From Agromyces sp. NDB4Y10 (GTDB lineage Bacteria > Actinomycetota > Actinomycetes > Actinomycetales > Microbacteriaceae), in NCBI RefSeq assembly GCF_001620055.1, contig NZ_LQGY01000065.1, forward strand, positions 49,344-113,343: a stretch of DNA of 64,000 bases. The letters run 5' to 3'. Shown here piece by piece: positions 29,896 through 36,277 of the stretch; position 1 is the stretch's first letter, and the number at the start of each line of letters is the position of its first letter. Position numbers and translations under genes: made by a program. The notes below the pieces were generated by a model, which did not search any database, had not been told where the DNA came from, and saw nothing but the letters and a program-made list of their open reading frames with translations.

Positions 29896-31463
29896 GCGGC
29901 GAGCCCCGATCGGAGGCCGAGGGCCCGGCCGACGTGCTGCGCGTCGGGACGAGCTGCGCCCTCGAGGTCCGCGACGGTCCACGCGACCTTGAGCACCCGG
30001 TCGTACCCGCGCATCGTCACCCCGCCGCGTTCGAGCGCGAAGTCGAGTGCCCGGGTGGCGACGCCACCGGGATGCATCCGGCCCTCGCCGCGCAGCCACG
30101 GCCCGGGCACCTGGGCGTTGGTGCGCCACGGCGTCCCGGCGTAGCGACGCGCGGCGGCCTCCTGCGCGCGCAGCACCCGTTCCCGCGCCTGCGCCGTGGT
30201 CGTCACCGACCTGCCCAGGTCGTCGCCCGGACCCATCCGGAGCATCGCGGGCGTCAGCCGGTTGACCACCAGCCGCAGGTCGACCCGATCGAGCAGCGGA
30301 CCCGAGATGCGCGCGAAGTACCGGCGCTTGGTGGCCGGCGGACACGCGCAGGCGTCGGCGACGCGCTCACCGCCGCCGCACGGGCAGGGGTTGGCGGCCA
30401 GCACGAGCTGGAACCGAGCGGGGAACGTCGCGACGGCGTTCGCCCGGTGGATCGTGATCTCGCCGGACTCGAGCGGTTGCCGCAGGGCATCGAGCACGGA
30501 CGAGGGGAACTCCGGCGCCTCGTCGAGGAAGAGCACCCCGTGGGACGCGCGTGCGGCAGCGCCGGGTCGGATGCCGCGGCTGCCGCCACCGACCATCGCC
30601 GCGGCGCTCGCGGTGTGGTGCGGCGCCTCGAACGGCGGCCGCACGGACAGCGTGCCGCCGATGCGCTCGCCGGCGAGCGAGCGCAGCGACGCCACCTCGA
30701 GGGCGGCATCCGGCGTCAGGTCCGGCAGGATGCCCGGCAGCCGGGAGGCGAGCATCGTCTTGCCGGCGCCCGGCGGTCCGGCCATCAGCAGGTGGTGGCC
30801 GCCCGCCGCGGCGATGAGCAGCGCCTCGACCGCCTCCGGATTGCCGACGACGTCGGCGAGGTCGCCGCCGGCGGGACCCGGCGCGGACACGTCGGCGGTG
30901 TCGCCACCGTGCCGCACGGGTTCGTCGGCGTCGCAGGCCGACAGGTCGAACTCCCCGCCGTGGCGCACCGCGGCTTCGAGCAGGGACGAGACCGCCACGA
31001 TCTCGACGCCGGGCACGAGTCGCGCCTCGTCGGCGTTCGCCAGCGGCACCATGACCCGGTCGTGCCCGGCGCGGGCCGCGGCGAGGACCGCCGGGAGGAT
31101 ACCGTGCGTCGGCCGCAGGCGACCGTCGAGGCCGAGCTCGCCGAGGTGCACGAACCGCTCGACCGATTCGCGCGAGATGGTCCCGGCGGCGGCGAGGCAC
31201 GCGAGGGCGATGGCCAGGTCGAAGCCCGACCCGTGCTTCGGCAGCGACGCCGGCGAGAGGTTCACCGTGAGGCGACGCGGCGGCAGCTGGCAGCCGGCAT
31301 TGCTCGCGGCCGAGCGGACGCGTTCGCGCGCCTCTCCGAGCGCGGCATCCGGCAGCCCGATGATGACGAGCGCGGGCAGGTGGCTGGACAGGTCGGCCTC
31401 GACCTCGACGACCGAGCCGGTGAGTCCGACGAGCGCGATGGCGTGCGTGCGTGCGACGGGCAT
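29892..31463 (-). CDS. comM: YifB/ComM-family AAA+ ATPase (magnesium-chelatase-like)
   Basis: A 523-residue protein starting at ATG 31463, which overlaps the yraN stop by one base. The N-terminal Lon-like domain (1-180) is followed by an AAA+ core with Walker A GPPGAGKT near 235 and FLDEAPEF as Walker B. A Cys cluster (NPCPCG and CACPP) is also present. ComM is known as a hexameric helicase that promotes branch migration during integration of transformed DNA. It is translationally coupled to yraN and dprA. Confidence 0.94.
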   Translation of the reverse strand: MPVARTHAIALVGLTGSVVEVEADLSSHLPALVIIGLPDAALGEARERVRSAASNAGCQLPPRRLTVNLSPASLPKHGSGFDLAIALACLAAAGTISRESVERFVHLGELGLDGRLRPTHGILPAVLAAARAGHDRVMVPLANADEARLVPGVEIVAVSSLLEAAVRHGGEFDLSACDADEPVRHGGDTADVSAPGPAGGDLADVVGNPEAVEALLIAAAGGHHLLMAGPPGAGKTMLASRLPGILPDLTPDAALEVASLRSLAGERIGGTLSVRPPFEAPHHTASAAAMVGGGSRGIRPGAAARASHGVLFLDEAPEFPSSVLDALRQPLESGEITIHRANAVATFPARFQLVLAANPCPCGGGERVADACACPPATKRRYFARISGPLLDRVDLRLVVNRLTPAMLRMGPGDDLGRSVTTTAQARERVLRAQEAAARRYAGTPWRTNAQVPGPWLRGEGRMHPGGVATRALDFALERGGVTMRGYDRVLKVAWTVADLEGAARPDAQHVGRALGLRSGLAA

Positions 31464-31819
31464 CAGGCGATCCGCTCGAGGTGCTCGACGACGGCGGGCG
31501 CGGCGGCCGGGGCGAACACCGCGACGGCATCGATCCGGATCCGCCCGGTGGGCGTCGAACTCGCCTCGCACCACGCGAGCGCGAGGCGTCGGAGTCGCGC
31601 GAGCTTGCGCGCGGTGATCGCCTCGAAGGGGTGACCGTAGCCGGCACCGGCTCGGGTCTTCACCTCGACGAACACCGTCTCGTCGCCGTCGCGCAGCACC
31701 AGGTCGAGCTCGCCGTGGCTGCACCGCCAGTTGCGGTCGATGACGCGCATGCCGCGCGCCTCGAGATGGTCGGCGGCGACCTGCTCGCCGTGCCGACCGA
31801 GTTCCGTGTTGTGGGCCAT
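31463..31819 (-). CDS. yraN: UPF0102 protein YraN, endonuclease-like
   Basis: A 118-residue protein of the UPF0102 family with a restriction-endonuclease-like fold. The motif GELDLVLRDGDETVFVEVKTR (34-54) holds the PD-(D/E)xK-like residues. Its cellular role is not settled; it may act on DNA repair or uptake intermediates, given its link to comM and dprA. Just upstream is a 115-base gap with no clear signal except weak GC hairpins. Confidence 0.93.
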   Translation of the reverse strand: MAHNTELGRHGEQVAADHLEARGMRVIDRNWRCSHGELDLVLRDGDETVFVEVKTRAGAGYGHPFEAITARKLARLRRLALAWCEASSTPTGRIRIDAVAVFAPAAAPAVVEHLERIA

Positions 31820-31934
31820 GCGCCCAGCGTCGCGGTCCGCGAGGACCCCCGAGCGCCGATCGCCGCCCGGCGCGGAGGATCCGCCGGATCAGGGCCCTGT
31901 GGAGGACCGCTCGCGGCGAGGGACCGGCTCCGGG

Positions 31935-32258
31935 CTACTCCTCGAGCGCGAGGTCCTTCGGCAGCTCGAACTCGCGCGTGGCCAGTTCCTCGACGTTCAC
32001 GTCCTTGAAGGTCAGCACGCGCACCGACTTCACGAACCGGTCGGCCCGGTAGACGTCCCACACCCAGACGTCCTTCATCGACAGCTCGAAGTAGAAGTCG
32101 TGCTCGGTGTCTCGGCGCACCAGCTCGACCTCGTTCGCGAGGTAGAAGCGACGCTCGGTCTCGACCACGTACTTGAACTGCGAGACGATGTCGCGGTATT
32201 CGCGGTAGAGCGCGAGCTCCACTTCACGGTCGTAGTCTTCGAACTCGTCCTCATCCAT
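31935..32258 (-). CDS. DUF2469 protein
   Basis: A 107-residue acidic protein conserved in actinobacteria next to rnhB (DUF2469). It starts MDEDEFEDYDREVELALYREY and has a Trp-rich centre (KDVWVWDVYR). No function is known. Its steady position between rnhB and yraN suggests co-transcription with them. AGGAT lies ahead of the ATG. Confidence 0.93.
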   Translation of the reverse strand: MDEDEFEDYDREVELALYREYRDIVSQFKYVVETERRFYLANEVELVRRDTEHDFYFELSMKDVWVWDVYRADRFVKSVRVLTFKDVNVEELATREFELPKDLALEE

Positions 32259-32264
32259 CGCTGA

Positions 32265-32951
32265 TCATCCTACTTCGAGGTCGAACAGCGACGGCGCCGC
32301 TTCTGCCGGCCGCTCGTGCAGCCAGGTGCGCCGGTGCAGGCCGCTGGGCCCGTGCTCGGCGATCGCGGCGAAGTGCGCCGGGCTCGAATAGCCCTTGTTC
32401 TCGTGCCAGTGGTAGAGCGGGGTGTCGTCGTGGGCGCGGCGCATCCCCGTGTCGCGGTGCACCTTGGCGATGACGGATGCCGCCGACACCGACGCGCAGT
32501 CGCGGTCGGCCTTGATCCGCGTGATGACCTGGGCGCGGTGCTCGATGGACTGGCTGAGCCAGTCGTAGTTGCCGTCGAGCAGCAGCGGCGCACCCGCCAC
32601 GAGGCCGCGGTCGAGGCCCAGCGCGGCGAACGCCCGCGCTCCGGCGAGGCCGAGGCACGCCATGATGCCGAGCCGGTCGATCTCCTCGGCGCTGGCCTCG
32701 CCGACCGCCGAGGCGAGCACCCACGAGGCGGCCCGGGGTGCGAGCAGCTGCCGCTTCGGCTCGGGCAGGAGCTTCGAGTCGCGCAGGCCCGCCGGCATCC
32801 GCTTCACCGAGGCGTCGATGACGACCATGCCGACCGCGACGGGCCCGGCCAGGGCGCCCCGCCCCACCTCATCGCACGCGAGGACGACGGGGGCTCCCCC
32901 GGCCAGCAGCTCGCGCTCGATCCGCAACGACGGCACGCCCGCGGGGCTCAC
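32265..32951 (-). CDS. rnhB: Ribonuclease HII
   Basis: A 228-residue enzyme that cuts RNA in RNA-DNA hybrids and removes misincorporated ribonucleotides. The metal residues are D27 and E28 in CDEVGRG, D126 in LLLDGNYD and an Asp near 149 in IKADRD, followed by SAASVIAKVHRD. The start is GTG 32951, one base after the lepB stop, so expression is tightly coupled. Confidence 0.95.
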   Translation of the reverse strand: MSPAGVPSLRIERELLAGGAPVVLACDEVGRGALAGPVAVGMVVIDASVKRMPAGLRDSKLLPEPKRQLLAPRAASWVLASAVGEASAEEIDRLGIMACLGLAGARAFAALGLDRGLVAGAPLLLDGNYDWLSQSIEHRAQVITRIKADRDCASVSAASVIAKVHRDTGMRRAHDDTPLYHWHENKGYSSPAHFAAIAEHGPSGLHRRTWLHERPAEAAPSLFDLEVG

Positions 32952-32952
32952 C

Positions 32953-33699
32953 TCACTCGGCTCCCTCGTCGACGCCGGCGAACACTTCGGGGTAGTTGTC
33001 GAGGAAGGTCCAGTGCGAGATCGGCCAGCTGACGACCACGGCCCGGCCGACGACGTTGTCGGTCGGCACGAAGCCCTTCAGCGGGGTATCGGTGTTGTAG
33101 CGGGAGTCCTTGGAGTTGTAGCGGTTGTCGCCCATGACCCACAGGGAGTCCTCGGGCACGACGACCTCGAAGTCGTCGCGGGAGACCTTCGTCTCGCCGG
33201 GGGGCAGCGCGACGTACGGCTCGTCGAGCGGGACGCCGTTGACGGTCATCTGGCCGAGCGCGTTGCAGCACACCACGGTGTCGCCGGGCAGGCCGATGAC
33301 GCGCTTGACGAGGTGGTCGTTCGAGTCGGGGGCCGACAGCCCCACGAACGCGAGGAACCAGTCGACGGCCGCGACCACCGGGGGCTGCTCCTCCTCGACG
33401 CGGGCGGGCAGCCATCCGCCCGGGTCCTTGAACACGACGACGTCGCCGCGTTCGATCGCCGCGAGCTCGGGCACGAGCTGGTTGACGATGATCCGGTCGT
33501 CCTGCACGAGGGTCTGCTCCATCGACTGCGACGGGATGAAGAAGGACCGGATGAGGAACGTCTTGATGAGGAACGAGACCAGGACCGCGACCACGAAGAT
33601 CACGAGCAGGTCGCGCAGGAACAGCAGGACGCTCCGACGGCGCGACGGCGTCTCGGAGGTGGCGCGTTCGTCGCGCGTGGTGCGTGTGTCTTCAGTCAT
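32953..33699 (-). CDS. lepB: Signal peptidase I
   Basis: A 248-residue type I signal peptidase with one N-terminal membrane segment (24-46). The catalytic Ser is S59 in SQSMEQTL and the general base is K132 in VKRVIGLPGD. The MGDNRYNSKDSR box is intact. It cleaves signal peptides of Sec and Tat substrates outside the membrane. A large hairpin containing a -10-like box sits directly upstream. Confidence 0.96.
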   Translation of the reverse strand: MTEDTRTTRDERATSETPSRRRSVLLFLRDLLVIFVVAVLVSFLIKTFLIRSFFIPSQSMEQTLVQDDRIIVNQLVPELAAIERGDVVVFKDPGGWLPARVEEEQPPVVAAVDWFLAFVGLSAPDSNDHLVKRVIGLPGDTVVCCNALGQMTVNGVPLDEPYVALPPGETKVSRDDFEVVVPEDSLWVMGDNRYNSKDSRYNTDTPLKGFVPTDNVVGRAVVVSWPISHWTFLDNYPEVFAGVDEGAE

Positions 33700-33705
33700 G
33701 AAATG

Positions 33706-33747
33706 GCTCGAGCTCCCCGACCCAGTCTAGGGGCGGGGAGCTCGAGC
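33706..33747 (-). promoter_or_regulatory. Hairpin with TAGACT box in its loop, upstream of lepB
   Basis: Perfect 14-bp arms (33706-33719 and 33734-33747) enclose a 14-base loop. On the minus strand the loop contains TAGACT, a likely -10 box of lepB. The inner arm (33706-33719) includes GGGGAG and ends seven bases before the ATG. The hairpin could also end the rplS transcript, though no T run follows. Confidence 0.6.
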
Positions 33748-33776
33748 GGATGACGCGTGCGCCGGCGGAACGCCGA

Positions 33777-34124
33777 TCAGTTGTCGCGCTTCTCCTTGAT
33801 CTTGGCCTTCTTGCCGCGCAGCTCGCGCAGGTAGTACAGCTTCGCGCGACGGACGTCACCGCGGGTGACGACCTCGATGCGGTCGATCACCGGCGAGTGG
33901 ACCGGGAACTTGCGCTCGACGCCGACCTGGAAGCTGATCTTGCGGACGGTGAAGGTCTCGCGGACGCCCTCGCCCTGGCGGCCGATGACGACGCCCTGGA
34001 AGACCTGGATGCGCGAGCGGTTGCCTTCGACGATGTTGACGTGGACCTTGACGGTGTCGCCGGGGCGGAAGTCGGGGATGTCCGAGCGGAGGCTCGCGGC
34101 GTCGACGTGGTCGAGGATGTGCAT
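33777..34124 (-). CDS. rplS: 50S ribosomal protein L19
   Basis: A 115-residue L19 of exactly normal length, starting at ATG 34124 ([13 protein letters not shown]). The signature [22 protein letters not shown] is intact. In most bacteria it follows trmD, but here trmD lies about 13 kb away beyond the nitrate cluster. Confidence 0.98.
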   Translation of the reverse strand: MHILDHVDAASLRSDIPDFRPGDTVKVHVNIVEGNRSRIQVFQGVVIGRQGEGVRETFTVRKISFQVGVERKFPVHSPVIDRIEVVTRGDVRRAKLYYLRELRGKKAKIKEKRDN

Positions 34125-34333
34125 GATGGTTCGCTCTCTGCGCCCGCCACCGGTCGAACGCGGATCATGGATGGAAGTGTCTGGTGCCGCCTCGCGCGAA
34201 CGTGGTCGCGCCGTGCGTGCTCCCCGGAGGCAGAGTCCTGCGGCGGCACAATCGTCCATTCTGCCAGATCAGCGGGCCCACGGCCAAAATCCGGCGACGG
34301 ATGCCGCGCGCGAGCGCGTCGGCGGACGACCGC
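34125..34333 (-). promoter_or_regulatory. rplS promoter and leader region
   Basis: A 209-base gap. CAGAAT on the minus strand (34258-34263) is a plausible -10 box, leaving a leader of about 130 bases. TGCCGCC (34185-34191) and GGCGGCA (34242-34248) can close a large stem within it. A GGATGCCGC copy lies near 34301. Autoregulation by L19 is possible but inferred. Confidence 0.4.
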
Positions 34334-34858
34334 TCAGTCGCGGCGTTCCTCCCACGAGCGCTCCTCGCGGACCACGATGACCTCGCCGCCGTCCTCGGCA
34401 CGCGGCGTCCGGGCCTGTCCGGGGATGCCCGCGCCGGGCGCGCGGCCCGAGGACGCGAGGCGCTCGTACTCCTCCATCGTGGCGCGCACGCGTCGTGCCC
34501 CGTCGCTGAGCAGCCGCCAGACGGCGTACCAGAAGGCCGCGATGGCGCCGACCATGGCGAGGATCGCGAACGTGATGCCCGTCGGTCCGTAGACGCCCGC
34601 GGCGATGATGAGCAGGTGCCAGACGCCGAGGACCGCGACATCCGCCCAGTCGACCGCCTTGGCCCGGCGCACGTCGGGCCGCGCGGCGATGACGAGGGCG
34701 ACGACCCCGAGCGACACGAACGCGATCGGTGCGGCGAACATCAGGCCGATGACGCCCCAACCGCTCGAGCCGAAGATCGCGTAGCCGATCAGCAGCCAGA
34801 CCGGGAGCACGATCGCAGCGATGAACTGCCACCGGTAGAAGGCGCGACGGATCAGCAT
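34334..34858 (-). CDS. Small membrane protein, function unknown
   Basis: A 174-residue protein with four hydrophobic segments at about 11-30, 34-58, 70-90 and 93-115, and a charged C-terminal tail of about 50 residues (VRATMEEYERLASS onward). I recognise no motif. It is divergent from map and has a weak ribosome site. Confidence 0.75.
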   Translation of the reverse strand: MLIRRAFYRWQFIAAIVLPVWLLIGYAIFGSSGWGVIGLMFAAPIAFVSLGVVALVIAARPDVRRAKAVDWADVAVLGVWHLLIIAAGVYGPTGITFAILAMVGAIAAFWYAVWRLLSDGARRVRATMEEYERLASSGRAPGAGIPGQARTPRAEDGGEVIVVREERSWEERRD

Positions 34859-34923
34859 GCCGCCAGCGTACCCGCGCCCGCCCGACCGGTCGCCGGGTGT
34901 TCACTCAGGGCGGACCCGACAGA

Positions 34924-35700
34924 ATGGGTGACGTGATCGAACTGAGGACCCCTGCGGAGATCGAGCAGATGCGGCCGGCCGGCCGATTCGTCGCGAGCGT
35001 GCTGGAGGCGACGTCGAAGGCCGCGGCGCCCGGCGTGAACCTGCTCGAGCTCGACGCGCTCGCACACGAGATGATCCGCGCGGCGGGCGCGACGAGCTGC
35101 TACATCGACTACCACCCCTCGTTCGGCGCGAGCCCGTTCGGCAAGGTGATCTGCACGTCCGTGAACGACGCCGTCCTGCACGGCCTCCCCCACGACTACG
35201 CGCTGCAGGACGGCGACCTGCTGACCCTCGACTTCGCGGCATCCGTCGACGGCTGGGTGGCCGACTCGGCGATCTCGTTCGTCGTCGGCACGCCGCGGGA
35301 GGAGGACCTGCGGCTCATCGACACCACGCGTCGAGCCCTCGACGCCGGCATCGCCGCCGCGCGACCGGGCAACCGCATCGGCGACATCTCGCGGGCGATC
35401 GCCGACGTCGCGAAGGCCGAGGGCTACTCGATCAACACCGACTTCGGCGGCCACGGCGTGGGGCGCACCATGCACGGCGACCCGCACATCCCGAACAACG
35501 GCCGCCCCGGTCGAGGCCTCCCGCTGAAGCCGGGCCTCGTGGTCGCCATCGAGCCGTGGTTCCTGCAGACCACCGATCGCATCTTCACCGACCCCGACGG
35601 GTGGACCCTGCGCAGCGCCGACGGATCGCGCGGCGCGCACTCCGAGCACACCATCGCGGTGACCGACGGCGACCCGATCGTCCTCACGCAGCGCGGCTGA
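34924..35700 (+). CDS. map: Type I methionine aminopeptidase
   Basis: A 258-residue enzyme that removes the initiator methionine from new proteins. Metal-binding residues appear in order: LDFAAS, DSAISF, GGHGVGRTMHGDPHIPN, AIEPWF and SEHTI. ATG 34924 is chosen, and the GTG four codons later is also possible. CAGAAT, which would serve as a -10 box, overlaps the start, so the real start may be the later GTG. It stands between the rplS side and the nitrate cluster. Confidence 0.94.
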   Translation: MGDVIELRTPAEIEQMRPAGRFVASVLEATSKAAAPGVNLLELDALAHEMIRAAGATSCYIDYHPSFGASPFGKVICTSVNDAVLHGLPHDYALQDGDLLTLDFAASVDGWVADSAISFVVGTPREEDLRLIDTTRRALDAGIAAARPGNRIGDISRAIADVAKAEGYSINTDFGGHGVGRTMHGDPHIPNNGRPGRGLPLKPGLVVAIEPWFLQTTDRIFTDPDGWTLRSADGSRGAHSEHTIAVTDGDPIVLTQRG

Positions 35701-35721
35701 CGGCCCGCCCGTCTCCCCGCG

Positions 35722-36072
35722 TCATCCGTCGAGCTCGACCTCCAGCATGCCGCCGACGACGCGCGTGCGGTACGTGCGCAGCGACAGCGCGGGATCGGTG
35801 AAGCACTCGCCCGTGCCGAGGTCGTAGACCTGCTTGTGCAGCGGCGACGCGATGGTGGGCCGGTCGCCGCGCGATCCGACGATGCCGCGCGCCATGACGG
35901 GCGCGCTCGTGTGCGGGTCGTGGTGGTCCACCGCGTACACCTCCTGCTCGGCGACCCGGATGAGGGCGACCTGGCGCGCGCCGATCAGCGCGACCTCGCC
36001 CCAGCCGGGCTCCAGGTCGGTCACCGCGCAGGCGCGGACCCATGCGGTCGTCAGCTCGATGGTCGACGTCAT
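35722..36072 (-). CDS. nirD: Nitrite reductase small subunit NirD
   Basis: A 116-residue Rieske-fold subunit of assimilatory NADH-nitrite reductase. It has the family pattern (AWVRACAV at the start, VYAVDHHDPHTSAPVMARGIVG, SPLHKQVYDLGTGEC) but lacks the Cys-His ligands for a 2Fe-2S cluster, as is normal for NirD. It is unusual in lying divergently from nirB instead of after it. GAGGGAG precedes the ATG. Confidence 0.93.
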   Translation of the reverse strand: MTSTIELTTAWVRACAVTDLEPGWGEVALIGARQVALIRVAEQEVYAVDHHDPHTSAPVMARGIVGSRGDRPTIASPLHKQVYDLGTGECFTDPALSLRTYRTRVVGGMLEVELDG

Positions 36073-36117
36073 CTCCGGCTCCCTCGGTCTCGGTGCCCCT
36101 CACGCTAGGCACGGCGT

Positions 36118-36156
36118 GTTTCCCGCGGCGCGCCCGCCGTGTTTCCGACGGGTGAA
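36118..36156 (-). promoter_or_regulatory. GlnR-like half sites facing nirD
   Basis: On the minus strand this reads TTCAC, six bases, GAAAC (36141-36156), then a second GAAAC (36118-36122) 23 bases on. The known actinobacterial GlnR box is GTnAC-n6-GaAAC. The first pair is one mismatch from it. It ends about 46 bases before the nirD ATG. A very similar arrangement lies upstream of cbiX. Confidence 0.5.
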
Positions 36157-36205
36157 ACCGGCCTCACGTCGCCCGATCCGCGGTGCGAGGTCCCCGAGCG
36201 GTTGC

Positions 36206-36232
36206 GTTACGACCGCGAAACAGGACGGAAAC
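36206..36232 (+). promoter_or_regulatory. GlnR-type box upstream of nirB
   Basis: GTTAC (36206-36210), six bases, GAAAC (36217-36221), six bases, GAAAC (36228-36232). The first pair is a perfect match to the GlnR consensus GTnAC-n6-GaAAC, and the third element keeps the 11-base helical phase. It ends 45 bases before the nirB ATG, a suitable place for an activator. GlnR itself is not in the window. Confidence 0.68.
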
Positions 36233-36277
36233 GGCCCGGCCGTACGCTCGCCGACAACCTGAGACCGGGAGGCCAGC

